A DNA stretch of 41,464 nt from an uncultured Opitutales bacterium (GTDB taxonomy: Bacteria > Verrucomicrobiota > Verrucomicrobiia > Opitutales > UBA953): assembly GCA_934675585.1 (NCBI GenBank), contig CAKUQY010000017.1, forward strand, positions 1-41,464, given 5' to 3'. The position numbers and the translations under genes are program-made. A model generated the notes under the pieces. That model had not been told where the DNA came from and did not search any database. It saw nothing but the letters and a program-made list of their open reading frames with translations. Positions 23,461 to 32,472 of this stretch are shown here, piece by piece (position 1 is the first letter of the stretch; each line of letters opens with the position of its first letter).

Positions 23461-24864
23461 TTAATTTTTCTTGCTTGCCAAAAATATTTTGACGCGTGCG
23501 AGCACTTTTTCTTTGCCGAGCAAACGCAAAATGCCTTGCAAGTGAGGTCCGCCGCCAAGTCCAGAAACCGCGAGGCGCAGCGGTGCGTAGTAATCGCTCA
23601 TTTTGATGCCGTGTTCTGCCGCCAATTTTGTGAACAATGCGTCAACGGTTGCGTCTTCAAAATCTGGCAAATTCACCAATTCTGGCAACATTTCTTCGCA
23701 ACGCGCGAACGGATCATTTTTCTTTGAAATTTTTGCGAGTGCCTTTTCGTCAATCGAAACGGTGTCTTCAAAGAAATATTTGACGAACGACGGGAACGTG
23801 TCGAGCGCGGCGACTTTTTCTTTGGTCAACGCGATAACTTTTTGAATATAATCTTCATCGGTTTTTTCATTGACGAGTCCCGCTTCGCCCAAAACAGGAG
23901 CCGCGAGCCAAGTAAAGCTTTCGTCTGGCAACGCACGCAAATATTCTTGGTTGATAAATGCCATTTTTCGTTCGTCAAAACGCGCGTTCGCTTGGTGAAC
24001 GTCCGCCAAATCAAATTGCGCAATAATTTCTTCAATTGGCAAAATTTCTTTGTCATCTTTTGGAGTCCAGCCGAGCAAACACAAATAATTGCGCACGGCT
24101 GCTGGCAAGAAATGGCGCGATTGATATTCTTCAATCAACGCGCCGCGATCGCGTTTGGACATTTTGCCACTGCCTTCGGTTTTTAAAATCAACGGAATGT
24201 GCGCAAATTTTGGCGGTTCAACACCGAACGCCTTGTAAAGTTCGATATGTTTTGAAGTGTTTGACAAATGATCTTCGCCGCGAATCACGTGAGTAATATT
24301 CATCGCAATATCATCAACCACATTCACGAGGTGAAAAACGGGCTCGCCATTCGAACGCACAATCACAAAATCGCGATCTTCCGCGCGTTCAACACGTCCG
24401 CGAATAATGTCGTCGATGACGACTGGTGCCGCGTGAACGCGCTCAAATGTCTTGTTGACAATCTCGCCCGTTGAGCCATCTTTATAACTTTCTGTCGCCA
24501 ATTCGCGCTCGCCTTCAAGTCTGAACCAAATCGCGCCATCTTTTTCATAAGCGCGACCGCGATCGATCAATTCTTGCACTTTTTGTTTGTAAAAATCTGT
24601 GCGTTGCGATTGGAAATAAGGACCAACGTTCCCGCCAACTTCTGGACCTTCATCCCAGTCCATGCCCAGCCAGCGCATCGATTCGAGAATCACATCCAAA
24701 AATTCTTTCGTATTGCGCGCCGTGTCGGTGTCTTCAATACGCAAAACAAAGGTACCGCCCATGTGTCGCGCGTAAAGCCAATTAAACAACGCCGTGCGAG
24801 CCGAACCAATGTGGAAAAATCCCGTCGGAGACGGAGCAAATCGTGTACGAACTTTAGTACTCAT
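23461..24864 (-). CDS. gltX: Glutamyl-tRNA synthetase
   Basis: Class I synthetase of 467 residues that charges tRNA-Glu, possibly also tRNA-Gln if an amidotransferase exists. The HIGH-type motif is in [18 protein letters not shown], and the KMSKR loop is in [25 protein letters not shown] and [14 protein letters not shown] are the usual conserved blocks. The C-terminal anticodon part ends with [13 protein letters not shown]. It is one gene downstream of tRNA-Pro on the same strand; a terminator between them (24954-24983) suggests separate transcription. Confidence 0.96.
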   Translation of the reverse strand: MSTKVRTRFAPSPTGFFHIGSARTALFNWLYARHMGGTFVLRIEDTDTARNTKEFLDVILESMRWLGMDWDEGPEVGGNVGPYFQSQRTDFYKQKVQELIDRGRAYEKDGAIWFRLEGERELATESYKDGSTGEIVNKTFERVHAAPVVIDDIIRGRVERAEDRDFVIVRSNGEPVFHLVNVVDDIAMNITHVIRGEDHLSNTSKHIELYKAFGVEPPKFAHIPLILKTEGSGKMSKRDRGALIEEYQSRHFLPAAVRNYLCLLGWTPKDDKEILPIEEIIAQFDLADVHQANARFDERKMAFINQEYLRALPDESFTWLAAPVLGEAGLVNEKTDEDYIQKVIALTKEKVAALDTFPSFVKYFFEDTVSIDEKALAKISKKNDPFARCEEMLPELVNLPDFEDATVDALFTKLAAEHGIKMSDYYAPLRLAVSGLGGGPHLQGILRLLGKEKVLARVKIFLASKKN

Positions 24865-24953
24865 AATAAAACAATCTTACTCTTTTGTTCCCGCAAAAGC
24901 AAAATAATTCAAAATTTTTAGCGTTCCCGCCAATCTCGTTCCCGCGCACAAAA

Positions 24954-24983
24954 CAAAAAAATCACCAGTCAAAACTGATGATT
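24954..24983 (-). terminator. Rho-independent terminator after tRNA-Pro
   Basis: On the minus strand AATCATCAGT pairs with ACTGGTGATT (24960-24983, one G-U pair, 4-nt loop) and is followed by a T-run. It lies a few bases past the CCA end of the tRNA. Confidence 0.9.
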
Positions 24984-24989
24984 TTAAAG

Positions 24990-25067
24990 TGGTCGGGCAG
25001 GAGGGATTCGAACCCACGACCCTCAGTTCCCAAAACTGATGCGCTAGCCAGGCTGCGCTACTGCCCG
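24990..25067 (-). tRNA. tRNA-Pro(UGG)
   Basis: A complete cloverleaf on the minus strand. The acceptor stem is CGGGCAG (25061-25067) with CTGCCCG (24994-25000), discriminator A at 24993, and an encoded CCA at 24990-24992. The anticodon stem TCAGT/ACTGA encloses the loop TTTGGGA, giving anticodon UGG at 25030-25032. The T-arm GGTTCGAATCC is present. It is flanked by an almost perfect promoter and a clear terminator. Confidence 0.96.
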
Positions 25068-25078
25068 TTGTTCTTACA

Positions 25079-25107
25079 ATCATACTTTTTTTTTCAAACA
25101 ATGTCAA
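25079..25107 (-). promoter_or_regulatory. Strong sigma-70 promoter of tRNA-Pro
   Basis: Minus strand: consensus TTGACA (25102-25107), a 17-bp spacer, TATGAT (25079-25084), 11 bases before the mature 5' end of the tRNA. One of the best matches to consensus in the window. Confidence 0.85.
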
Positions 25108-25161
25108 GCGTTTTTTCTTAGCTTTCTCCAAATGACGATTTTTATTTTTTAAGTTTCTTTA

Positions 25162-25190
25162 TTGCCCCAAATCGCCTAAACTTTTATAAT
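25162..25190 (+). promoter_or_regulatory. Predicted promoter of the LysM-Nudix-dprA run
   Basis: TTGCCC (25162-25167), a 17-bp spacer, perfect TATAAT (25185-25190), about 38 bases before the ATG of the LysM gene. Confidence 0.6.
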
Positions 25191-25228
25191 GTTTAACAAT
25201 AACAATTAAATTTAAATTAGCAGACAAA

Positions 25229-25804
25229 ATGGAAAATTCTTCTTTTGACGACATCGAACAACCCAACACCAACTCACATTGGGCGCTTTACATTGCGATT
25301 GGAGCTTTTGCTCTTGGTGCAATCGGCACGGCTGTAAGTGTTGTGGCTCGCACACAAGCACAATCGACAACTTTGCGCATCGAAAATATTATCAACGACG
25401 TCAACAAAACCGTTGATAATCGTTTAGCAGAAATGGCACCAAGCACTAACGACCAAGAATTAATTCGCGCACTCGAAGGCAAACTCGAAACACTCGAAAC
25501 TCAAAACCGCGCAACCATCGAAGCATTAAAAACAAAATGCGAAACGCTCGAAAAAGCAATTCAATCGATGAACGCAAATCGTCGTGGCGGGAACGCAAAT
25601 ACAACAAACACAAACAATAAACCAATCGCGATTGACCCTGCGGCTCCTGGCGACACAAAAGAATATGTCATTCAACCTGGCGACAATTTTTACAAAATCG
25701 CAAAAACAGTCGGTTGCACCGCTAAAGAAATCCAAAATCTCAATCCTGATATCGATCCCGCAAAATTGCGCGTCGGCAAAAAGATTTTCGTTCCCGCAAA
25801 ATAA
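25229..25804 (+). CDS. Membrane-anchored coiled-coil LysM protein
   Basis: A 191-residue protein with a short cytoplasmic start, one membrane helix (about 17-41, WALYIAIGAFALGAIGTAVSVV), a coiled coil (about 72-112, LEGKLETLETQNRATIEALK), an Asn/Thr-rich linker and a C-terminal LysM domain (EYVIQPGDNFYKIAKTVG through RVGKKIFVPAK). LysM binds peptidoglycan, so the protein probably links the inner membrane to the wall. It is the first of three plus-strand genes and lies 18 bp before the Nudix gene. The linker and the end each carry one GGGAACG copy. Confidence 0.85.
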   Translation: MENSSFDDIEQPNTNSHWALYIAIGAFALGAIGTAVSVVARTQAQSTTLRIENIINDVNKTVDNRLAEMAPSTNDQELIRALEGKLETLETQNRATIEALKTKCETLEKAIQSMNANRRGGNANTTNTNNKPIAIDPAAPGDTKEYVIQPGDNFYKIAKTVGCTAKEIQNLNPDIDPAKLRVGKKIFVPAK

Positions 25805-25822
25805 TTTTCGTTTTAAACGCTA

Positions 25823-26401
25823 ATGGAAAAACCAACGCAATCACCAGCCGCTTGGGTAACTCAAAAAGAAACGCTCATCGCCGATTGCAAAGTTTTTAAA
25901 GTTTATCACGAAAAAAATCGTCACCCAATCGATGGTCGAGAGGGTGACTTTTTTATTGCCCATGCGCCCAATTGGGCAACCGTTATCGCAATTACAGATG
26001 ACGGCAAATTTATTATGGAGCAACAATATCGCATGGCAAGCAAAAGTTTGTCGTGGGAATTTCCGGGCGGCGTTATGGAGCCTGGCGAAGACCCTTGCGA
26101 ATGCGCCGCGCGGGAACTGCAAGAAGAAACTGGCTACGTTGGCGACAAGCCCATTTTGCTCGCTTCGCTTTCGAGCAACCCTGCACTTTTCAACAATCGT
26201 TGCAATTGTATTTTGATTAAAAATTGCAAAAAAGTCACGGGAACGCATCTCGACGACAACGAAGAAATCAACGTAAAACTTTTAACGCGCGACGAACTTT
26301 TTGAACTCGCGCGCAGCCCCGAAATGCACCACGCATTGATGTTTTCGTGTTTGGCAGAATTAATGCTTCACGCTCCCGAAGTTTTAGGTATTCATTTATA
26401 A
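25823..26401 (+). CDS. Nudix hydrolase, ADP-ribose pyrophosphatase-like
   Basis: A 192-residue protein with a complete Nudix box (GGVMEPGEDPCECAARELQE followed by ETGY), the Mg-binding helix of the family. The upstream WEFPGG and the overall shape (N-terminal sheet with VYHEKNRHPIDGREGDFFIA) resemble ADP-ribose/nucleoside-diphosphate-sugar hydrolases, but the substrate cannot be fixed. It starts 18 bp after the LysM gene and ends 6 bp before dprA, so the three are probably one transcript. Confidence 0.87.
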   Translation: MEKPTQSPAAWVTQKETLIADCKVFKVYHEKNRHPIDGREGDFFIAHAPNWATVIAITDDGKFIMEQQYRMASKSLSWEFPGGVMEPGEDPCECAARELQEETGYVGDKPILLASLSSNPALFNNRCNCILIKNCKKVTGTHLDDNEEINVKLLTRDELFELARSPEMHHALMFSCLAELMLHAPEVLGIHL

Positions 26402-26407
26402 TCGTCA

Positions 26408-27553
26408 ATGCTCACACAAACACAAGCCGCTCTCGTGCTCAACGGCCTCGCGAATATTGGTCCCGTTGCCACACAAAAATTACGGCGCGCGTTTGACGGC
26501 GATTTGTGTGCCGCGCTCAATGCCAATCTCAAAACGCTCATCGACAGCGGAATCAAAAATCAACTCGCCGATCACATCGCACATTGGCAAAATTATTTTG
26601 ACCTCAAAAAAGAAGAAGAAAAAATTGCCGCGCTCAACGCGCATTTTATTGCATTCGAAGACGTGCGCTATCCGCAAACCTTGCGGGAACGCCCTGAAAT
26701 CGCGCCCATTGGATTTTATCTTCGCGGGAACGTCCATGCGCTCGAAACCGTTGACAAACATTCTATCGCATTTATTGGCACGCGCAAAAGCACGCTTTAC
26801 GGGAACAACCAAGCGACACATTTTGCAGAAGAACTCGCTGCGCGTGGTTGGACAATTGTGAGCGGGCTCGCCGAAGGCATCGATGCCGCCGCGCACCGCG
26901 GCGCGCTCAACGCGAACGGCACAACAATCGCTGTTTTGGGAACGGGAATCGACATTTACTATCCTGCAAAAAATCGCGCGCTTTTTGAACAAATCATTGA
27001 AAGTGACGGCGCAATTATTAGCGAATTTTCAATTGGTCGCAAAGCCGACAAACTCACGTTCCCGCAACGCAATCGCATCGTCGCCGCCATTTCACAAGGC
27101 ACTTTTGTCGTTGAAAGCGACATCAAAGGCGGCTCGATGATTACCGCCAATTTTGCGCTCAATTACAACAAACCAATTTTTGCGTTGCCGGGCAGAATCG
27201 ACGTTCCCGCGAGTGCGGGCTGTCACCAACTCATTCGCGACGGTGCAATTCTCGTAACGCGTCCCGAAGATATTATTCACGAGCTTGACGGTTTTGGCGC
27301 AACGGGAACGCTCTGTTTTGATTTTGCAGAAAAAACAGAAATGCTCGTTTCAAAAAAAGCCGAAAAAGCCGCTGCAATTTCTGCCGACGCGGGAACGGTT
27401 TTTAAATTACTTTCAGATGGCGAAAAATTGACAATCGATGAATTGATCGACAAAAGCCAATTGCCAATGCCAAACATTATGGCGGCAACAATGTTGCTCG
27501 AACTCGAGCAACTCATTATCAAATACGCCGATGGTCGCTACGAAATAAATTAG
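26408..27553 (+). CDS. dprA: DNA-processing protein DprA
   Basis: Protects incoming single-stranded DNA and loads RecA in natural transformation. It has 381 residues: a small N-terminal SAM-like part, a Rossmann-type core with FIGTRKSTLYG, TIVSGLAEGIDAAAHRGAL, TIAVLGTGIDIYYPAKN, SEFSIG and FPQRNRIVAAISQ, then GGSMITANFAL and ALPGRID, and a C-terminal winged-helix part (LTIDELIDKSQLP). dprA alone does not prove competence, but it is noteworthy beside a densely iterated short DNA word. It is the last gene of the plus-strand run and ends at a motif-pair terminator. Confidence 0.94.
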   Translation: MLTQTQAALVLNGLANIGPVATQKLRRAFDGDLCAALNANLKTLIDSGIKNQLADHIAHWQNYFDLKKEEEKIAALNAHFIAFEDVRYPQTLRERPEIAPIGFYLRGNVHALETVDKHSIAFIGTRKSTLYGNNQATHFAEELAARGWTIVSGLAEGIDAAAHRGALNANGTTIAVLGTGIDIYYPAKNRALFEQIIESDGAIISEFSIGRKADKLTFPQRNRIVAAISQGTFVVESDIKGGSMITANFALNYNKPIFALPGRIDVPASAGCHQLIRDGAILVTRPEDIIHELDGFGATGTLCFDFAEKTEMLVSKKAEKAAAISADAGTVFKLLSDGEKLTIDELIDKSQLPMPNIMAATMLLELEQLIIKYADGRYEIN

Positions 27554-27588
27554 CGTTCCCGCAAAAAACTTCACGGGAACGCTCTTTT
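27552..27588. terminator. Motif-pair terminator between convergent dprA and argH
   Basis: AGCGTTCCCG (27552-27561) and CGGGAACGCT (27574-27583) form a perfect 10-bp stem with a 12-nt loop. CTTTTATT follows on the plus strand, and T-rich DNA follows on the minus strand as well. The stem begins within the dprA stop codon and probably serves both genes. Confidence 0.8.
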
Positions 27589-27602
27589 ATTAAAAAATAA
27601 AA

Positions 27603-29009
27603 TTAATGTTTGCGATTTTTCCAAAACGCAATTTGGCTTGCGACTTGGTTTGGTCCCGGCATGCCCACATTTTCGCGGGAACGCATCGCCGTTGCCAAAT
27701 CAAAACAATTCACCCAATCAGCTTTGAGCGCGGGATGAATCGCTTGTGCTTCTGCCAACGGCAATTGATTTAAGGGAACGCCCAAACTTTCAGACTTTGC
27801 CACCAAATGCCCCACTGCATGATGCGCTTCGCGGAATGGCACGCCTGCGCGCACCAAATAATCTGCGACATCTGTCGCGAGCAACAATGGGTCTGCAACC
27901 GCCGCCGCACAACGATCTGCGCGCATTTGCGATCCCGCCAAAACTTGTTCTGCCACAGCCAAGCAAAGCAAAATTTGCTCAAACGAATCGAACACCGGAG
28001 GTTTGTCTTCCTGCAAATCGCGATTGTAAGTCAGCGGCAAACCTTTGACCATCGTCAAAAGCGCCACGAGATTCCCTTGCAAACGCGCCGACTTGCCACG
28101 AATCAATTCCATCGAATCTGGATTTTTCTTTTGTGGCATCAATGACGATCCAGTCGTGAACGTATCAGGCAAAACGATAAAACCAAACTCTGACGAATTC
28201 CACAAAATCAAATCTTCTGCCAAGCGCGACAAATGCAATCCGCAAATTGAGCATGCGCTCGCAAATTCAATGTAAGTATCGCGGTCGGAAACAGCATCCA
28301 TGCTATTGCGCGTCAAACGTGCGTTCCCGTCGGCATCAACAAAATTCATTGCTTTTGCAGAAAATTCGCGATTAATTGGCAAAGTCGTTCCCGCAATCGC
28401 GCCCGAGCCGAGTGGCGACCAATTAGCGTGATCGAGCACCGTTTCAAAACGGCCTTTGTCGCGCATCAACATTTCAACATACGCGAGCAAATGGTGTGCG
28501 ACAGAAACCGGTTGCGCGCGCTGCAAATGCGTGTAGCCCGGAATATAAATGTTTTGATTTTTTTCTGCAAAATTAAGCAACGAATCAACCGCCGCGTCGA
28601 GCGACTTGCAAACTTCTGCTGCCGCGTGTTTAAAAAACAAACGCATATCCGTCGCCACTTGATCGTTGCGGGAACGGCCCGTGTGGATTTTTGCCGCCGC
28701 GGGAACGCGTTTTGTGAGTGCCTGTTCGATATTCATGTGAATATCTTCGAGCGACGTGCTGTATTGCATCGTTCCCGCGCGCACTTCTGCGAGAATTTCA
28801 TCAAGCCCCGCAAGAATTGCCGTGCATTCTTCATCGCTGAGAATGCCGACATGCGCGAGCATTTTTGCTTGCGCGCGATTGCAAGTAATATCAAATTCAG
28901 CGAGTTTTGAGTCAAACGAAATGCTTTCGCCAAATTGCAACATCAATGCTGACGGTCCCGCCGAAAAACGTCCGCCCCAAGTTGCTTGTTCTTGTTTTTT
29001 CATTGCCAT
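27603..29009 (-). CDS. argH: Argininosuccinate lyase
   Basis: Splits argininosuccinate into arginine and fumarate. The 468-residue sequence has the fumarase/aspartase signature [20 protein letters not shown], the substrate-binding [13 protein letters not shown], and [12 protein letters not shown]. The RSR of HTGRSRNDQ is encoded by a GGGAACG copy, which shows how the motif is accommodated even in an active-site block. The start is at 29009 ([15 protein letters not shown]) or two codons inside. It is one gene downstream of the Na/Pi transporter pair. Confidence 0.96.
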   Translation of the reverse strand: MAMKKQEQATWGGRFSAGPSALMLQFGESISFDSKLAEFDITCNRAQAKMLAHVGILSDEECTAILAGLDEILAEVRAGTMQYSTSLEDIHMNIEQALTKRVPAAAKIHTGRSRNDQVATDMRLFFKHAAAEVCKSLDAAVDSLLNFAEKNQNIYIPGYTHLQRAQPVSVAHHLLAYVEMLMRDKGRFETVLDHANWSPLGSGAIAGTTLPINREFSAKAMNFVDADGNARLTRNSMDAVSDRDTYIEFASACSICGLHLSRLAEDLILWNSSEFGFIVLPDTFTTGSSLMPQKKNPDSMELIRGKSARLQGNLVALLTMVKGLPLTYNRDLQEDKPPVFDSFEQILLCLAVAEQVLAGSQMRADRCAAAVADPLLLATDVADYLVRAGVPFREAHHAVGHLVAKSESLGVPLNQLPLAEAQAIHPALKADWVNCFDLATAMRSRENVGMPGPNQVASQIAFWKNRKH

Positions 29010-29032
29010 AATAATTGAAAACGTTGAAATCT

Positions 29033-29383
29033 ATTTTATCAAAGAATGCGCTTTACGCGATTGTAAATATTTGAAATATGGCGCGAAATCGCAATTGCTT
29101 GCGCGCTAAATTCAAGGAAAATCATTCCCGCATCTACGCTACATTTACCTTGCGCCATGCGTTCGGTATGCGTGCGTTCCATTTCTGCGGTAATCGTGCG
29201 AATTTGAGTTTCAAGATACGCATTTTCGTCTGGATTTAAGAGCGCAGGTTTTTCAAAAACGTTAATCAAAGCCAAGGTTTGTTTTTCAATTAACAAGCTG
29301 ACTTTTTTCAATTCTTCAATCGCTTCAGGACTAAATGTTTTGCCTGCTTCTTTCATTTTTTTTGCGAGATCTGCGATATTTTC
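29033..29383 (-). repeat. 351-bp identical segment, copy 1
   Basis: Bases 29033-29383 are identical to 30751-31101 (fixed offset 1718). They cover the last roughly 115 codons, the stop codon and a few bases past it in each of the two tandem Na/Pi transporter genes. Differences start abruptly at 29384. Confidence 0.9.
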
Positions 29384-30709
29384 GGCATTATCGCCCACGC
29401 GTTCGGCATCATTGACGCAATGAATTAAGGGCGGCACGCGCACAGAATCGACCGCTGCCATATCGCGATTCATAATCTCAGTCAAATAAGTCATAATTTC
29501 TTTTTGATAACTATCCACTTTGCTTTCGCGGCGCGCCATTTTTGTCATCAGCGCGTCAGAAACATTGATTGGAATAAAAATATCATTCACGCAAAGTTTC
29601 ACCAATTTATTTGCTTTAATAACCATTTTGCGCAATGCGAACACAACTTGATCGAGCGCGAGCGATGGTGTATCCAACAAACGCGGCTCGAGATATTGAT
29701 ATTCAATTTTGCCAGAAACTGGAATTGCTTTTTCGCAAATCCAAGCTAATGGTTTAACAAAGCCCAAAAGTAAAACGGCTGTGGAAATATTAAAAATCGT
29801 ATGCGCGTTCGCAACCATACGCGCCGTTTCCGCGCCTGGTGAAAGCCATTCAACACACGCAATAAATAAATTACTGTTGTTCACGGGAACGTAAAATGCA
29901 ACCATTGCAAGCAAAACGCCAATGCAATTAAACAAAGTATGCGCGAGCGCACTTTGTTTCGCCAAGCGATTCGCGGTAATCGAAGCCAATTGCGCGGTAA
30001 TTGTTGTACCAATATTTGAACCAAGCGTCAAAGCAATCGCTGTTTCTAAGGCAAGCGAATTGGACATACAAAGCGCGATAATAATACCCGTCGTCGCCGA
30101 CGAACTTTGAATAATTGCCGTCAAAACCATGCCCAACAAAATCGCCCCAACAAATACGCCAAATGGTACAACGCCATCGACGGGCGAGCAATCAAAAGTT
30201 GAGAAAAGCGCTTTAAATCCTTCTGTTTCTGCAAGAATTTTCAAGTCGCCGCCCATCAATTCCATTCCAAAAAACAGCAAGCCAAATCCCAAAACAACAT
30301 CGCTCCAGCCGAACAATTTGCGCCAAGGAATAAAACTCATTGCAAAACCAACCGCGACCGCAGGCAACGCAATCGCCGAAATTTTAAACGCCACAATTTG
30401 CGCCGTAATTGTTGTGCCAATGTTCGCGCCAAAAATCACGCCAATCGCTTGCGTCAAGGTCATCAAACCCGCATTCACAAAACCGATTGTCATCACCGTC
30501 GTCGCCGACGAAGATTGAATCACGGCTGTAACTATCGTTCCCGCGGCGACTGCCGAAAAGCGATTTCCCGTGCAGACTGCGAGTAGCCCTTTCATACGTT
30601 CGCCCGCGGCTTTGGTGAGCCCGTCGCCCATAAATTTCATACCCAAAAGAAACAGCGCTAAACCGCCAAAGACTTTTGCTAATAAGTTTATAATTTCAAG
30701 TGTTGTCAT
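29039..30709 (-). CDS. Na+/phosphate cotransporter-like protein with PhoU domain, copy A
   Basis: A 556-residue protein of the NptA/PF02690 type. It has two inverted membrane repeats, each with QSSSAT (VTAVIQSSSATTVM and TAIIQSSSATTGII) and GANIGTT/GSNIGTT. The C-terminal cytoplasmic PhoU-like helical domain covers about 355-550. The QSSS motifs line the Na+/Pi site in NaPi-II carriers, so phosphate import is the natural guess. It lies 47 bp downstream of a paralogue with an identical 3' end. Confidence 0.88.
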   Translation of the reverse strand: MTTLEIINLLAKVFGGLALFLLGMKFMGDGLTKAAGERMKGLLAVCTGNRFSAVAAGTIVTAVIQSSSATTVMTIGFVNAGLMTLTQAIGVIFGANIGTTITAQIVAFKISAIALPAVAVGFAMSFIPWRKLFGWSDVVLGFGLLFFGMELMGGDLKILAETEGFKALFSTFDCSPVDGVVPFGVFVGAILLGMVLTAIIQSSSATTGIIIALCMSNSLALETAIALTLGSNIGTTITAQLASITANRLAKQSALAHTLFNCIGVLLAMVAFYVPVNNSNLFIACVEWLSPGAETARMVANAHTIFNISTAVLLLGFVKPLAWICEKAIPVSGKIEYQYLEPRLLDTPSLALDQVVFALRKMVIKANKLVKLCVNDIFIPINVSDALMTKMARRESKVDSYQKEIMTYLTEIMNRDMAAVDSVRVPPLIHCVNDAERVGDNAENIADLAKKMKEAGKTFSPEAIEELKKVSLLIEKQTLALINVFEKPALLNPDENAYLETQIRTITAEMERTHTERMAQGKCSVDAGMIFLEFSAQAIAISRHISNIYNRVKRIL

Positions 30710-30750
30710 TGTTTTTAATGTAGTTAAGATAAAAATTTTGTCGTTTTATA

Positions 30751-31101
30751 ATTTTATCAAAGAATGCGCTTTACGCGATTGTAAATATTTGAAATATGGC
30801 GCGAAATCGCAATTGCTTGCGCGCTAAATTCAAGGAAAATCATTCCCGCATCTACGCTACATTTACCTTGCGCCATGCGTTCGGTATGCGTGCGTTCCAT
30901 TTCTGCGGTAATCGTGCGAATTTGAGTTTCAAGATACGCATTTTCGTCTGGATTTAAGAGCGCAGGTTTTTCAAAAACGTTAATCAAAGCCAAGGTTTGT
31001 TTTTCAATTAACAAGCTGACTTTTTTCAATTCTTCAATCGCTTCAGGACTAAATGTTTTGCCTGCTTCTTTCATTTTTTTTGCGAGATCTGCGATATTTT
31101 C
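30751..31101 (-). repeat. 351-bp identical segment, copy 2
   Basis: Partner of 29033-29383. Upstream of this block the two genes differ at many codon positions, so the identity is local and not a whole-gene duplication of recent date. Confidence 0.9.
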
Positions 31102-32436
31102 AGCATTATCACCCACGCGTTCGGCATCATTAGTGCAATGAATTAACGGCGGAACGCGCATCGAATCGAGAGAAACCATGTCGCGATTCATCACTTCGGT
31201 CAAATAACTCATGATCTCCTTCTGATAACTGTCGACCTTGCTTTCGCGTTGTTGCATTTTCGTCATCAAAGAATCCGAAACGTTAATCGGAATAAAAATG
31301 TCGTTCACGCAAAGTTTCACCAATTTGTTTGCCTTAAAAATCATTTTTCGCAAAGTAAAAACGACTTGGTCGAGCGCCAGCGACGGCGTGTCCAACAAAC
31401 GCGGTTCCAAATATTGGTATTTAACTTTTCCGGAAACGGGAATCGCACGTTCGCAAATTCGCGCCAACATTCCCACGAAAGGCAACAGCAAAACAGTCGT
31501 CGCAACGTTAAAAATCGTATGGGCGTTTGCAATTTTACGTTCCAAACCCGCTCCCGCCGAAATCCAATCCACGCAATAAATAAATAATGTTTGCGTTTCA
31601 CTCACGGGAACGTAAAAAGTCAGCGCGACGATTAACACGCCGATGCAATTAAACAACGTATGCGCGAGCGCCGTTTGTTTTGCCAAACGGTTCGCGGTAA
31701 TCGATGCCAATTGAGCCGTTACGGTCGTGCCGATATTCGAACCCAACGTAATTGCAATCGCGGTTTCGAGATTTAAAACGTTCGCCGCCGCCAGCGAAAT
31801 GACGATCGCCGTCGTCGCCGCCGAACCTTGAATGATCGCAGTAACCAAAACGCCCACGCCGATCGCGCCGACTAACGCGCCGATCGCGGGGAACGCCGTT
31901 CCCGCCTCGGGAGCGCAATTAAATGTATTGAACAAAGCGATAAAATCCTGATGTTTTCCTAACCCTTCGAGCGTATCGCTCATCAATTTCATTCCGTAAA
32001 AAATAAAACCGAAACCCAAAACGCTGTCGCCCCAACCGTGCATTTTTCGCCAAGGAATAAACGTCATTCCGAATCCCAGCGCGATTGCAGGCATTGCGAT
32101 CCAAGAAACTTTAAACGCGATAATCTGCGCGGTGACGGTCGTTCCGATATTCGCGCCGAAAATCACCCCGATCGCTTGCGTCAGCGTAATCAAACCCGCG
32201 TTCACAAAACCGATCGTCATCACGGTCGTCGCCGACGAAGACTGCATCGCGATCGTCACGCCCGTTCCCGCCGCGATTGCAGAAAATCGATTGCCCGTGC
32301 AAATCGCAAGCACGCGCTTCATTTTTTCTCCAGCCGCCTTGTTAAGCCCGTCGCCCATAAATTTCATTCCCAAGAGAAAGAGCGCCAAACCGCCAAACAC
32401 TTGAGACAACAAAATTACAATTTCTAATGACGTCAT
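30757..32436 (-). CDS. Na+/phosphate cotransporter-like protein with PhoU domain, copy B
   Basis: A 559-residue paralogue of the next gene with the same layout: two Na_Pi repeats and a C-terminal PhoU-like domain. The first repeat keeps TIAMQSSSATTVM but the second reads TAIIQGSAATTAIV, so the second QSSS is changed to QGSA. That may alter ion coupling or specificity. The N-terminal two thirds looks slightly more GC-rich and uses different codons from copy A, while the last 115 codons are identical. It is the upstream member of the pair; panC and the U32 gene precede it. Confidence 0.87.
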   Translation of the reverse strand: MTSLEIVILLSQVFGGLALFLLGMKFMGDGLNKAAGEKMKRVLAICTGNRFSAIAAGTGVTIAMQSSSATTVMTIGFVNAGLITLTQAIGVIFGANIGTTVTAQIIAFKVSWIAMPAIALGFGMTFIPWRKMHGWGDSVLGFGFIFYGMKLMSDTLEGLGKHQDFIALFNTFNCAPEAGTAFPAIGALVGAIGVGVLVTAIIQGSAATTAIVISLAAANVLNLETAIAITLGSNIGTTVTAQLASITANRLAKQTALAHTLFNCIGVLIVALTFYVPVSETQTLFIYCVDWISAGAGLERKIANAHTIFNVATTVLLLPFVGMLARICERAIPVSGKVKYQYLEPRLLDTPSLALDQVVFTLRKMIFKANKLVKLCVNDIFIPINVSDSLMTKMQQRESKVDSYQKEIMSYLTEVMNRDMVSLDSMRVPPLIHCTNDAERVGDNAENIADLAKKMKEAGKTFSPEAIEELKKVSLLIEKQTLALINVFEKPALLNPDENAYLETQIRTITAEMERTHTERMAQGKCSVDAGMIFLEFSAQAIAISRHISNIYNRVKRIL

Positions 32437-32472
32437 AAGTTTTTGTAATTGAGATTAAAATAAGTTTTGATG

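Noticed and set aside
24990..25067. tRNA-Pro as an integration site of a genomic island
   Set aside because: No integrase gene and no repeat of the tRNA 3' end in the window; the tRNA is flanked by ordinary genes.
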